A stretch of 64,000 nt of DNA from Smallanthus sonchifolius (taxonomy: Eukaryota > Streptophyta > Magnoliopsida > Asterales > Asteraceae), in NCBI GenBank assembly GCA_023525975.1, contig CM042022.1:439001-503000 (forward strand), in the 5' to 3' direction. The notes beneath the pieces were generated by a model that saw only the letters and a list, made by a program, of their open reading frames with translations, was not told the DNA's origin and did not search any database. This document shows positions 35,113 to 47,082 of the stretch, one piece after another; position 1 is the stretch's first letter, and each line of letters opens with the position of its first letter. The position numbers and the translations under genes were made by a program.

Positions 35113-36132
35113 TTAGATCCTAATTTTTCTTAAATCTGTGGTTTCAAACACCGGCAATTCTTCTCCGTAAGCACCAGTTCCTACGCCACCAGCAATCTCC
35201 AATTCAAACAGATCATCTTCATCTTCATCATCGTCTTCAATATTATTGACCATAAAGTTATTGTAATTCTTCATGTAGTTCTTCTCTGTGAACCGTCGTC
35301 TCGAATAACGTTCGTCGATCGATTTTTGATCGAGAATAACGGCATCGTTTGCAGGATAAAACCTAACTGACCGTTTTACACTGCTACTATTCTGTTTTTT
35401 GCTCATACAAGACCTAGAAAACGAAGTGCAGGTCAGCGTCGTATCCTGTTTAATAGATCGTGATTTCTTCAACGATCTGAAATTCGGCATGGATTCTTCA
35501 ATTTTCGCTTTCTTCGAAGAAGTAGAAGAAGAAGAAGCGAAGAGTGAGTAGATGAATGTAGAAATCCGACGGCCTGGTGAGATCGGCTGTTTCACCTTCT
35601 TCAGATCGCCGTAGATCTTCATTGCTCTTAGCTTCGTCGATTTCATGAACTTTCCGTCAAGCTTAGTCGGACTTGCCTTCTGAGTATCATCGAGAAAAAT
35701 CGCCTCTGCGGTTTTCTGAGTTATCGTGAAGGAGTTCGGTAAGGATCTGTAAGTAGACGGAGACGTCGTCGTTCCACTGCTACTTGAATCCGTACTCAAC
35801 TTGCTTGACCTCTTTGGAGAAACATAACCGTTTCTGTTGCTCTTGTTGTGAGTCGCCATCCATTGATCGATCATGATCGCTCGTCGGAGACTCGGAATCT
35901 GTTCTTCTTCGTTGATCAAATTCGTTTGTGGAAGATGAATTTTGTTGCTCCGTTTTGGCTCAGAAGCAAAAAACATGAGATCGTGATAATGAAATTGTTG
36001 GTTATCGTCATGTAGTCCTCCGTCGTTGGTTTCGTCGATGGAGCGGAGAATGGAGTCCAGGAGAGAGGACGAGAAAGACGGAGTTTTCCTCCGATGCGGT
36101 GGTGGTTCATTCCTGGAATATCTCTCCGTCAT
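35113..36132 (-). CDS. BIG GRAIN 1-like protein
   Basis: A single-exon gene of 339 aa on the minus strand. Conserved blocks of the BIG GRAIN 1 family are in order: SFSSSLLDSILRSIDE (residues 19-34), the RRAIMIDQWMATHN segment, a serine-rich linker, SPGRRISTFIYSLFASSS, SFSRSCMSKK, VRFYP and an acidic DDLFELE segment near the C-terminus, ending with PVFETTDL. In rice BG1 is a plasma-membrane protein that raises auxin sensitivity and grain size; that function is known for rice and only inferred here. There is no signal peptide or membrane helix. Start ATG is the first after the leader. A TATA box lies about 210 bp upstream. Confidence 0.85.
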   Translation of the reverse strand: MTERYSRNEPPPHRRKTPSFSSSLLDSILRSIDETNDGGLHDDNQQFHYHDLMFFASEPKRSNKIHLPQTNLINEEEQIPSLRRAIMIDQWMATHNKSNRNGYVSPKRSSKLSTDSSSSGTTTSPSTYRSLPNSFTITQKTAEAIFLDDTQKASPTKLDGKFMKSTKLRAMKIYGDLKKVKQPISPGRRISTFIYSLFASSSSTSSKKAKIEESMPNFRSLKKSRSIKQDTTLTCTSFSRSCMSKKQNSSSVKRSVRFYPANDAVILDQKSIDERYSRRRFTEKNYMKNYNNFMVNNIEDDDEDEDDLFELEIAGGVGTGAYGEELPVFETTDLRKIRI

Positions 36133-36342
36133 GTTTATCTACAGGTAAGTTTTTGTCATGAAGAGTGTTGTTTAGATTCGTTAGGATAAACAGAAGAAAC
36201 TAAATTCACGTGAATGAACACACATATGTGAGGAAGATATGCAGATTTGAATAAAAAAGGAGGGAGAGAGGTGGTGATTGATGGTGGTGTGAGATGGATG
36301 AAAAAGCCAAATGGTGCGGCTTCGATGTTGGAGAGGGTGAGG

Positions 36343-36350
36343 ATATATAG
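36343..36350 (-). promoter_or_regulatory. TATA box of the BIG GRAIN 1-like gene
   Basis: Minus-strand ctatatatcc, 211 bp upstream of the start codon, followed by a ct-rich leader with hexanucleotide-like tcacc and ctctcc runs. Inference from position and consensus. Confidence 0.5.
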
Positions 36351-37467
36351 CGGGAAAACAAGACAAGTCAGGATTTGGAGTAGGGAGGTATAAAATTAGT
36401 TTTAAAAAATTTATGGCTTCGGACAAGTATGATTTTAGGTGTCCGATTACATAATGTTTAACACCATCAAAACTAAAGGTAATAATATATTTTATAATTT
36501 AATATTTCAAGTTGGTTTTTATGTTGAGTTTTGGGTGATTTATATCTCTATGATTAATTTTTAACCACAAAACGGGATACTCATAGGTATACTTATAAAC
36601 TCGATAGGTAATAAGTAAGTTTATGTATTATGGGGCGTGAGCACTACATAGCTACACTAATGAAACGATATAAATTTTACGAGAACGAAGTTGTTTAAAA
36701 AAAATGTTTTTGGTCTTGTAATCGACTTTGACATGTGTTTGGATTGACATTTCCGATGATGAGTAAATATTTTAAGGATAATTTATAAAATGAATTAAAA
36801 AGTTCAAAAAAGAAATAAACTACTACACATCTTTAGTAAGTGTTAGTGTGAAAATACTTCCTGTCTAGGTAGCCCCATTTTTTACTCATAGTAACTAAAC
36901 CATTACATAAATAGAAGGTCGGGAATGAGACATGAATATATAATGGAATCCCATATGAAACTGAATTTCTAGTACCATGTCATCCATGCTCTACAGTGTA
37001 GACACTTTAACAATTAGAGGGTTGGGGTGGGATTTCGAGCAACATCAAAAGTAGAAAATGTTACAAATAATTACACAAAAGACAAATATTGCTGTCACTG
37101 TTTAAAGAATCTCTGCTTCTCCTGTTTACTCTCTCTCTCTTGTGAGTAAATATGTACCATTTTAGCCTACTTAATATTTACGGGTCACTTATTTTGTAAT
37201 TACTAAATCATTAGCTTCATTATTATGGCTCACTTCTTTTCTAGTTACTTTTTTTAAATATATGCTAGCTAATACATTAATCATTTTCATTTTATTATTA
37301 AAATTTACAATTTTTTTAAAATAGTTAAAGTTTTATAATAATTTATGCATAACCAAGATGATTGTAAAAAATTATATATTCTTCATAGAAGTTGATAAAA
37401 TTATAGTTTTAAACAATTCTATTTACTTCAAATAGAAATTTATTTATTATTATTAAATTTCATTTAA
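36351..37467. other. Intergenic, no gene seen
   Basis: AT-rich upstream region of the BIG GRAIN 1-like gene. Nothing recognised. Confidence 0.35.
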
Positions 37468-37925
37468 GCGGGCTTGGAGAATTGAGGATATGGAAGATTT
37501 TACCGTTAAGGGAGTTAGGGAGATCATAGATGATTATCTTTTACCTAATGCTTGGAGGGAAATGTCGAAACGATTTGGTTCAAAGGGATTCCGAGGAAAG
37601 TGAACAGTTATGGTTGTAGAGAGTTACTTAATCGTTTACCAACAAGGGATAATTTGGATCGGAAAGGTACAGATGTGTCGTCTCTCTTATGCTCAATATG
37701 TAATATTGAGTCAGAGTCCATTATGCATGTTTTTGCTAGATGTTGCGTTGTGTACCAATTATGGTCTTTGATCGGTGCATGGCTTGGATTGCATTTGCCA
37801 TGGGAGAGTCAATAAGATGTTTCAATCTTGGCAAGGCTAAAAAGATGTGGTAGAGGTGGTGATTTTTGTTACTTGGAGGGGTTTGTGGAGATATAGGAAT
37901 GATTCCGTCGCATCTCATCCTCCAC
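37468..37925 (+). mobile_element. LINE zf-RVT fragment
   Basis: Two frames on the plus strand carry the zf-RVT tail of a plant L1-type LINE: TIWFKGIPRKVNSYGC, RELLNRLPTRDNL, SLLCSICNIESESIMHVFAR, and YQLWSLIGAWLGL. The C-x2-C...H...C pattern (CSIC, H, C) is kept. The frame is broken near 37550 and 37816. No A tail is visible. Confidence 0.6.
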
Positions 37926-39343
37926 CTCCATCCGATGGAAGCGTTGGAGGTGCTTTTATCTCCGTTAAAAGTAATGAAAATAAAACATGTTTCCTAAGTT
38001 TAAGACTTAATTAGTACGGCTATATATACAATGATCAATGTAAAAAAACCGAGATAAGTATATTCTACGACAATATTACTTATCTTTTTATGAAAAACAA
38101 CAATATTCTGTTTTATTTCATTTTAGGCAACTACAAATAGTAACATACCTTTGAACTTTTTTCTTTACCGCAACCTATAATTAAACTCAAAGAAACAAGA
38201 GGTAAAGGGTTATGTTGTGTAAAAAGGTGAGCTGTCAAAATTTTGAATTGATCACAATTGTATTGTTATTTAAACAATATGCCTAATTAAATAAAATGTA
38301 GCAAGAAAGGGACAGAATTATTGATTTAATTTCAACTGAATTATTCTTTTGGTACTGACTTGAACAGTGGAAACGTTAGGTCACAAATTTGGATCACACT
38401 AATGAAATATTAGCCTAGAAATTGTGGTAATCCAATTTTCTTGAGATGAAAGACTCAGTTGAATTCGCGAGTTTAGCTATAATCTAATCGGGTTCGGCTA
38501 GTTTCGAGTTAAGCATATAAACATGTTTAGCTACACGAGTTGGTCTTACGCCAACCTCATAGTGTCCAGTAAATAAGAGAATGTGTTTTCTACGCATTTT
38601 GATGTCTTATAAACATCTTGTGTTAGTAAATTATAACTTTATAGTAATATACGAATTAAGTGAAAGGAAACTTAAAAACGAAAAAATTTCAGTTAAACGT
38701 GTCCATATCAATTCACAAACACGTGAGTCGTGAATTTTTGGATTCATGTCGTGTTTAGGTTTGTATAAGGTGGTTTGACCCCGTCAACCCATGAACAAGA
38801 CCCGTACTAACTCTTAACTTAAAAAATCTATTGGGATAAAGTTGTAAAGGGTGCAGCATTTGCAACGTTATTTCTGTAAAATGCCAGCAAGAGCCATTCA
38901 TAGGCAAGTACAAAACTTATGATGAAGTAGAGTGGTAGAAAGGTCAGGCTCCAACCCAAAAGCAAAAGGTGTCTTGGCACACTATCTGATCTGAGTTGTA
39001 CTTGTACACTTCATCGTAGTCTTTTATATAGTAAACAAATTGTTACTCTATTGTTGGCAATGGGAGAAACTATTGTAGAGGCTATAAGGAGGATGAAGCA
39101 GAATTATGTCAAGTTCATGTAATAAATTTTAGATCCATTAAATCTCAGGACCACCATTTGCTAATGCTTTATATTAATGATATTTTGACGAGCTAACCGT
39201 CATGAAGTAATATTTGAGTTGGGATATAAAATGTTTACAATTTAATGAATATAGCCAGAAGGTTATACCATGTTCACATCCTCATATAATGTGCCATGAA
39301 GGAAAACGTTGATTGACATCTAATTGTTGCAGAGTCCAATTAT
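37926..39343. other. No gene seen
   Basis: AT-rich. The gag of the next element loses its N-terminal part somewhere in 39200-39344. Nothing else is recognised. Confidence 0.3.
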
Positions 39344-40119
39344 GTGATAATGCAAGAGATAAAAATAGTTGATGAGTTTGCCGGACGACTGAGTGGGTTG
39401 GTATCGAAGGCAAGGAGCCTTGGTTCAACCATTGAAGAAGATAAATTAGTAACCAAGTTGCTTGATTCTATGCCGGATAAGTTTCTTCAGATTGTGGCAT
39501 CGATCGAGCAGTATTCTGACCTAGACACTATGCCATTTGATGAGGTGAGCGGGAGGTTAAAGGCCTACGAAGAGAGAATTCGAGGCAAGGAAAAGCTAAG
39601 AGAAGATCAAGGAAAGTTGTTGTTTGCTCAATCAGGTGACCAAAATCGCAGCCGACGGACTGGTGGTGCGAGTTCTGACGATCGACGGACTGATCGGGGA
39701 TGTGGTCGCGAGAATGGTAGAGCTAGGGGGACCGAAACAACACACTTAATGATCAAGGGGAGCCACGTCAAAATAGGGATAGGTCACGTGTCAAATGTTT
39801 TAAGTGTGAAAAATATGGTCATTATGCGAATGAATGTCAAGATCGAAACAAGAAGAGGCGCATCTAGTTCAAAGTGAGGATGATGAACCAACTTTATTCT
39901 TAAACATATGTAAGCCAGAAGACTTTCCAAGCAGGACACGAAGTTTAATGTGGAGTTTTGGTGATGGGTTAGAAAGTGAACTAGAGTTTGATAACACGAG
40001 CTTTAATGGAGTGAATGAGTATGAAGATGAACTTGAAAGTATGACTTGGGGGTTGCGTAGCTTGCTGAGAATTGAAGATCCGGGGTCAAGTGAATCAGGA
40101 TCCAAATTAGAGGGGGGAA
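39344..40119 (+). pseudogene. Ty1/copia gag remnant with direct polypurine tract (gag-only element)
   Basis: The first frame holds the central UBN2-type gag region (FAGRLSGLVSKARSLGSTIE, EDKLVTKLLDSMP, and ASIEQYSDLDTMPFDEV to KAYEERI). The zinc knuckle (CFKCEKYGHYANEC, 39799-39840) is in a second frame, and the tail (EDDEPTLFLNICKPED) in a third, so at least two frameshifts have occurred. The gag N-terminus is missing. There is no protease, integrase or reverse transcriptase: the tail runs straight into a polypurine tract (agaggggggaa, 40109-40119) and an LTR. Either pol was deleted or this is a TR-GAG-type non-autonomous element. Confidence 0.7.
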
Positions 40120-40440
40120 TGTTGGTCTAATTTGGATTGGATATGAATGATTCAAAAGATATGGATTTATATGGAGAAAAAAAAGAGAAGATATGGATTG
40201 AAAGTATTAAATTATTAGTTAGTTATTATTTATTTAATTATGTTTGAGTTATGTTAGGACTAGTATTTGATTTATTTAAATGGTTTAATAGTTTACGTGT
40301 TAGATTAAGATTAGGTTTATGTTTAGTTTAAATAGGAACTTGTAAACCATTAAGGTAGAGTCGAGTTTTTTTTAGTTCAATAAAAAGTATCAAACCCAAG
40401 TTTTGGTTCCAATCTGTGAGTTTTGTTCTGCGTTTTCCTG
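40120..40440 (+). mobile_element. 3' LTR of the gag-only copia element
   Basis: It starts TGTTGGTCTAATTTGG directly after the polypurine tract. A TATA-like taaatagg (40330) and a polyadenylation-like caataaaaag (40379) are in order. The right end is not clear because a second, oppositely oriented LTR end (to 40517) begins near 40440. Confidence 0.55.
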
Positions 40441-40962
40441 CTACTGTGCCTTTAACCCTAATAAACCTAATGGGCACGTAGGATCAATAATGAAACCCTA
40501 ATCTGGTATACATTCCAATACCCCCTCAACCGGAGCGGAAGGAAACCGGAAACTCAGACCGGAACAACGACGACGACGAGATGATAATAAGAGAAACTAG
40601 CTTTGATCTCAATCCGGGACTCGGAAGTCCAAACTTCTGCCAACAAATCCATAGTCTGCTTGATTTTTCCATTCATAGTCTTCAGTGTTAGTGATCCCGT
40701 AATCTTGGAAGGGATGTGCAATGCGGCAGGGTAGCGGCTTGACAAATAAGCGGGATCAAAGAAATTATCTCTAACCTCTTTCGGTAATCGGTGTGTTCAG
40801 GCACAAGTCCGGTCAAAAACACTTCGTCGTAACGAAAAATCAACGAGACGGGACTGTGCGTAAATGAATTCCGACTAACCCTTGAAAAATAGGATAGCCA
40901 ATGAAGCAAGGATGCTGTAACACTTGGAAATCAAACACAACCATGCCGGGATGTGGCAATGG
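40441..40962 (-). mobile_element. Second copia-like remnant in opposite orientation
   Basis: On the minus strand a polypurine-like ggttgagggggta (about 40519-40531) is followed by TGGAATGTATACCAG, the start of an LTR running left from 40517. A near-copy of this LTR start is at 46692-46759. The internal part (40532-40962) has two overlapping minus frames (one with DPAYLSSRYPAALHIPSK) that I do not recognise. Confidence 0.4.
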
Positions 40963-42551
40963 CCATGTGTCATACCCCCAAATTTATTCACTTAATAAAT
41001 AAATAAATAAATTCAGGTTGCAACGATTGATAACGTTACACAACAACGGAAGCTAAAGTAAAGACTTTTATATATTGAACACCATTACAAATACTAAATT
41101 AAGCTAGTACATTATCCTATAACCATATAGGTCCAAACCTTCTTGAGGTTTGACAATCACGTTTCTTCGGCTTCTAGGGTTTAATCCAAATGGCTAACCT
41201 AGTCCAACCATGCCATAGCTATGACTTACCTGAAAAACATACTTAAAAGTGTCAACACAAAGGTTGGTGAGTTCATAGGTTTAATTGTTGCAATGTAAAG
41301 TCGTTTTTCTTGAAAACATTAATATCGTGTACATGGGTATAGTATAAAAGCGTTTTCCTCGAAAACATGTGATAACCCCATAGTCATAAAATGAGTAGTT
41401 TTCCTAACGAAAACATGTGATGACTTCATAGTCATAAAATGAGTAGTTTTCCCCATGAAAACATGTTATTGAATTTATGCCCATGTCAAACCCTATTTAG
41501 AAATATTATTAAAAATAGGAACGTTAACCAAAACAAGTAGTAGTTTTAGGTGTATATGATAAACAAAACAAGTAATGTTGACCCATTTGTAGACCAGCTA
41601 AGAATACAAATAATATGTTCATATATGAGGCATAACTAAACAATGACATAGGTATTTTGCCCCCATGTTTGAACACTATGCGGCCATTCGACCAAAACCG
41701 ATCGAACCATGACCGGGGGTGTCAATCCCAAATAGTATTATCCATAGAATCTCAGGCTAAGTCCTTAGCTAATGGTTATTAAAATGTTTACGTATGGGAC
41801 TTTACGAGCTCCTAATATTAACTCATGCAAACATAAATGTCAGGTTTTGTTTTCTTGTTATCATATAAAAATAATTACTAGTATGTTTCATGTTTTCCAA
41901 ACGTATCAAATATGTTTCATGTTTTACAAACGTATCAAGTAAATATGTTTCATGTTTTGAAACGTATAAAGCAAGTATGTTTCTCCCCATGATTTTTCTA
42001 AAACAATTGAAATGTTAAAATGGGGCAGTGAACTCACCTGCTGACGTGTCAGAAACAATAATGTCCTTTTGTTAGTAAGGGAAACCAACGCCCACGTGAT
42101 ATGATAATCATGGGTTTACGTCCTACTCGAGTCCTACGATACATGTAGGTACTTAAAGAGCTTTATGGACTAACCCTAACATTATAAAGTAAGTCTAAAC
42201 TCGTGTTGCGTTATCACGTATGCGGTTGAGCTCTGTTGATTCTTAACGGTATTAACAGTTCGGTATACAATGTTGGTTTAACGATAGGTAATGTTAGTTA
42301 CTTAGATTGAGTCGGGATTCTCAATTCGAATATGTTCCATTAGTTATGTTTAAAAGTATTAAGTATGTCATGCACACTATTGTACATGACGTTATGCACT
42401 TTTAATTTATATTAATAATTCCAATTCTTGTGACATTTAACAGAATGTGTGAAATCCTATGTTTTAATAAAACTATCACATGTTTTTACCATATATATTC
42501 ATAGTATTACATGTGTAACTAGATTTATAATACTCGTTGGTTTATATCAAA

Positions 42552-43482
42552 CTAGGTTAGAATCTCGTGTATTACACTGATTGAATAAATGTAATGTTAT
42601 ATATTTAGTAATAAAAAAATTATGTTTTTAAAAACCCGTGTATTACACGAGTTGAATAAAATATTACATGTCAGTTATAAATTTTGTTAAGATAATTTTT
42701 AAAACATTTTTTTAGTTGAGTACTAATTTTTTTTATTTTACTGATAAATGTTAATTCATATTAAACTTTAGAAACCCGATGTATTACACAGGTTGAATAA
42801 ATGCAATGTTATATATACTTAGTAATAAATATTTACATATTACATATTTATGAAAAACGTTTTATAAAAATAATTATAGAAATCATTATTATTTAATAGG
42901 AGAGAGAGGCGAGAAAAAAATTATAAAAACAATTAAATAAATTTATATAATTAATAGGAGAGAGGAGCGGGAAAAAAAGTTGAGGATGCATGAGAGAGTG
43001 ACAAGTGTCCCATCAAAACTTTTATTTATTATATAACTAGCTTAGAACCTGTGTACTACACAGGGTGAAAAATATCAATACATAAAATTCTTAAATCTTT
43101 ATATATGTATCTTATAGGTGGAAAAATGTATTACATATACTAACAATAGAAAACAAAATAAAAAAAATATGTAAAAATTAATATATAATTGAGTTTAAAA
43201 ATACATTAAATATTATTCAATGTAATTTGACTTTCATTTACAATTTGATTGAAAACATAAGCTAAATGATTATGTTTCAAAGTTTTTTTTATAATATGAG
43301 ATAATTTAAAAAAAAATGTGTTTTATTAGTATAATTAATAATTTGTTTAAAAATATATTATTATTGAAAATATGGAAATTTATTTATTATGAGAGAGAGG
43401 CGGTAAAATTTTTATAAGGATGAATGTGGAGGCGACACATGGCATTGAGAAACCTTTATTTATTATATAGTATAGATATAGA
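42552..43482 (-). mobile_element. Helitron (outer copy), interrupted by a second Helitron
   Basis: The 3' end (minus strand) is a GTGT-aat-ACAC stem, then ggttctaac-like sequence and CTAG at 42552-42555 on plus, with T following. Its 5' end is TCTATATTATATAATAAATA, which is restored only when 43037-43476 is removed: 43036 joins 43477-43482 (tataga). Inside, the stem motif cgtgtattacac recurs near 42650 and 42788. Total own length is 491 bp. Non-autonomous. Confidence 0.75.
43037..43476 (-). mobile_element. Helitron (inner copy, 440 bp), nested in the 5' end of the outer one
   Basis: On the minus strand it starts TCTATACTATATAATAAATA (43476) and ends CTAG (43037-43040) after a perfect 7-bp stem (cctgtgt/acacagg, 43048-43064). 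It lies between A and T of the host. It belongs to the same family as 10461-10809. Confidence 0.8.
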
Positions 43483-43786
43483 TGTATATGTTTATATATA
43501 TATAAATACCATTATATATACGTGGCAAGCTATTTGTTCAAATTCGTAAGGATCTAAGTTTTCAAAACATATCCGTCCAAGTACCCAACTGATTGGGTTA
43601 AGTATCCATAAAAAAAATTAATGTTCTAAATATATCTCTTAGATTAGCGCATGTGAATAATCAATCATATATTTGGGTCAGAATGTTATGTTACATATTA
43701 ACTGTTTTATTCTCAAAAACAAAAGTGTATATGTGTATATCACATGTTTAAGTATATGGTTTTAAATGATACGTTTATATTTATGA

Positions 43787-43787
<1 letters not shown>

Positions 43788-43819
<32 letters not shown>
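43788..43819. repeat. (AAT)n microsatellite
   Basis: About ten uninterrupted aat units inside the Tekay-like LTR. Confidence 0.9.
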
Positions 43820-44162
43820 TGCATTCACTCCTTGATGATCAACAAATCCTCGTTTAGTTAATCGGGTCATACATTTAAACGTTATTCGACAATATATCAA
43901 ATGTTTATACATCTATGTCTTATATATATACATGTATTTATATCAAATTTATTTAGAGTTAAAATCATACCCTAAACGTATTTATTTTGTATAAACTGTT
44001 TTAATCGTCCAAGTGAGTCTAACCATTATTTATTTATAAAAATATAATTATTGTCCAAATTTTCCCAAATATAACCGACTGTTTGCATGTTACGCACATT
44101 TTGTAAGTATTTATACGACCAAAATAATAATTATTATTTGTGTATATATAACTATCGAAATG

Positions 44163-44165
<3 letters not shown>

Positions 44166-44196
<31 letters not shown>
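44166..44196. repeat. (TA)n microsatellite
   Basis: About fifteen ta units inside the Tekay-like LTR. Confidence 0.9.
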
Positions 44197-44199
<3 letters not shown>

Positions 44200-45819
44200 G
44201 TTAAATTAGTATCTATTTATTCATTCGTGACGATCGTTAATCGTACTAAAGTTCCATGTTTACAGGTGACACATTCATGCTTATAATTATCGACTAATAA
44301 TTCATATTTTTAATTAGTACGGATATCACCCACCAAACACTCGTTGATATGACTCGTTATTATTTATCGTTACGTTAATATTTATTTGTTTTTAACGAAT
44401 CTTTTAAAGCTAAACGTATGTAACCACGCACACGTTTAGCTTTCTTATACTTAAATATAAATTGATTTACCCCAATCGCTCTGTTCACATACACGAACCC
44501 ATTGACCAAGTTTTACCAATTTGACTTTTGTTGACCGAAACCCGAGACTGTCGGGAACGACCCGAAAAGTCCAGCCTATCCGAGTGACATCCCGTCTTCT
44601 CCATAACCAGCCCAAAAATCCGTACAAACACACGAGAATGAAACTCGGCAACCGAATCTACTAGATCTAGACGAAAATGAAAAAAACAGTAAGGTATCCC
44701 GTTTATCGTAGAGAAACAAACCTCAAACTTCGTAGATCGGGACAGTAGGACGATGATTGAAACATATCTGATCAGTTTGGGGTTCCTCGCCAGAAAACCG
44801 GGAGTGGCCGGAAAACGGAAAAACTCACAGGAAATTCATGAACTCGCCGGAACACATTGTGGTGGCGGAACCCTAGCCGCCGCCACAGTCGCTGTCCTCT
44901 CTCCCTTGAAGATCGGAATCACGGTGATCACCCGAGTCTCTATTTCTCGAATTTTATAACCGTCGCCACCATCGATGGCAACCTCTGGCTCGTCTGTATG
45001 CGGCTGCCGACGCCACTTGTCAGGGTTTTCACCATTTTCGTCTTTTGCCATGGCGGAGCCGTCGCCGCCAGTTGATCTCGCCGAAAAGACGAGAGTGAGA
45101 ATGGTGTTGGTCGTTGCTTGCGACTGAATTCACTACTGCCGCCGCCGCTCCAGGGCTCGGGGACTACCACATTATTTAACCTCGTTTAGAATAATCAATA
45201 TTAAAATAAATATTCATATAATATTTATTTCGTTAAAAAAATTATTATCGGGGAAGATCTAAGTTGGTGTCGGTTCAAAGTGTGCATCTAAATCAGTTAT
45301 GTCCAATTAAGCGCTTCGCGTGTTATTATTTTACTATAAATAAATATTACAATATTTGTCGTATAAAAATATTTATTCGTATCAATCGTACCGCTATCGT
45401 TAATTTTGCGAGTATTTTGACGTGGTTTAATGTTCGCTTAAACGTACTACATATGTCTTTATCCGATCAGTCTTTCCGAACAAATATTAATACTTATTAT
45501 TAATAATTCATTATGTTACTTCATCTTTTTACCGAATATCGGGTAATAAATCGATGCCTGGCGCGTTTATTGTTTAAATTTCTGAATCTCGTACGTACAC
45601 CTATCTTTTCTTAAATTCTCGGGATCACGTAAGGAGTCATTAGATGAAACTGAGTGACTAGTATGATGCTCGGATTATATAAAAATTGGACCTCTAACGA
45701 GCTTGGATCATTATTGGACCTCAAATGGGCTTGGATTTCTATTGGGTTTTATTGGGCATAGTTGGGCTTAAACCAATAAATGGGTTTAGATTCTTGAATT
45801 TCGCAGGTGTCACACCATA

Positions 45820-46691
45820 CAATGAAAAAAATTCAAAAATCTTGAAAAATGCCGAAGTTTCAGGAAGTCACACAGCCATGTGGGGTGGTCTCACTGCGGT
45901 GCGGAGCTGCATGTCAACAATTTTTTAAGTGCGTTGTTTGACGTGTTTAATCATCCTCTTTCCACCAAACTCGATTCTTAACACCTGTAAATCACTAATG
46001 CATGTGCATGACGACTCCAGATGATCTCAATTCACCTTTAAACTCATTTTGATCCAAAAAATTCTCTTCCAAATGCTCCTGCACCTTCAAACCCACCCAA
46101 ATCATTTCCTCAAAGTTTTACATACGATCTTTGCTGCAAAATGGTGAATTCTAGCTTGTGATCAGAAGGTGTACAAAACTAAAATCATCCATAGATGAAT
46201 GGTAAGTGTGCATAAACTCCTTCATATAGTGATTTCAAGGAATTAGGTGTTAAAATGTTTGAATTGATGTTAGGTTGTTGATCTCCTGTATTGAGGCCAT
46301 CAAAGAAAGTGTTGTTAACATCTATTTCACGAAATCAATAGGTATGTGACCTTTGGTACAATTTTTGGAGTATTCTTCATGATCTCCAACCTCAAAAACT
46401 ATTATTAGAAGTATTAAAAGAGTAAATTTAAGGGTTTTCTTGAATAATTGGGTTTTAATCTAACTAATGAGAATTATGGTGTTTTAGAAGTTTAAATGGG
46501 TTTATTTTGTTGTACATTAAGTTTATAAAGATCTGAATTTGGTCAATTTTGGGTTGATGTTGGAATCATGTTAAAACAGTCACGGCGCACGGCGGTGCGT
46601 CCAAACCACACAGCCGTGCGAACCCATGTAAGATTACGAAAGACTGAATTGCATTACTAAATATGTTACCTTACAATTTATAGACATTATA
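45820..46691 (+). mobile_element. Remnant of another gypsy LTR
   Basis: Before the solo LTR landed, this joined 40532-40962. It has cacacagccatgtgg and cacacagccgtgcg motifs (45870 and 46601), which are common in long Asteraceae-type gypsy LTRs, and a strong donor-like atggtaagtgtg (46198). Ends were not resolved. No coding region. Confidence 0.3.
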
Positions 46692-46759
46692 AGAAACCCT
46701 AATAAACCTAATTGGCCTGTAGGCTCAATAATAGAAACCCTAATGTGATATACGTTCCA
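46692..46759 (-). mobile_element. Copia-like LTR start, copy of 40452-40517
   Basis: Both read aaccctaataaacctaat, then c...gtaggatcaataat-like and aaaccctaat, to ...ttcca on plus. On the minus strand this is the LTR start TGGAACGTATATC. It is a short remnant. Confidence 0.5.
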
Positions 46760-46892
46760 ATAGTTTACTTAATCGTGTAAAAAAACCCAACCTTAACTCG
46801 GACATGCTTAGCCCATGTAACCCACTTAATCACACATCAGAAAAGGAGAAAGTAAATGTCTATATATAATTCTATCGTTTACTTCTCTGTTG

Positions 46893-47082
46893 TAGGGATG
46901 AGATCTGTACCGGTACCGGTACCGAATATATAGAAAAGTGGGTACCGGTACCGAATTTATCGGTACGGTACAGTACCGGAATTCGTTACAAAATATTCAT
47001 CTCTAAATGGTATCGGTACCGAATTTATGTAAAAGTGGGTACCGATACCGGTACGGTACTCGGTACCAAATGCTCATCCCTA
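46893..47082. mobile_element. hAT-like MITE rich in ggtacc (190 bp)
   Basis: Perfect 10-bp inverted ends tagggatgag/ctcatcccta. The flanking octamers ctctgttg and ctctattt agree at six of eight positions. The inside is almost wholly made of ggtaccg/cggtacc units in both orientations and could fold back. Confidence 0.6.

Larger units (their letters stand above)
40968..45814 (-). mobile_element. Tekay-like (Ty3/gypsy) solo LTR, 4.85 kb
   Basis: It begins TGTCATACCCCC and ends GCAGGTGTCACA. The 5-bp flanks are ccatg (40963-40967) and ccata (45815-45819), four of five identical. Minus is taken as sense: the minus-strand sequence has a GC-rich leader (45170-44850) and ends with features common to such LTRs (actcaccaacctttgtgttg near 41250). 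Internal small repeats include three gttttcc...gaaaac hairpin units (41340-41465) and four atgtttcatgtttt units (41881-41985). Two Helitrons (42552-43482) and two simple repeats interrupt it. No internal domain is present. Confidence 0.6.

Noticed and set aside
40554..40909. Two minus-strand frames next to a copia-like polypurine tract
   Set aside because: Peptides match no copia domain I know; kept only as part of the element, without a product name.
44836..45170. Overlapping open frames on both strands in a GC-rich island
   Set aside because: Explained as the leader of a Tekay-like LTR; GC-rich DNA yields open frames by chance.
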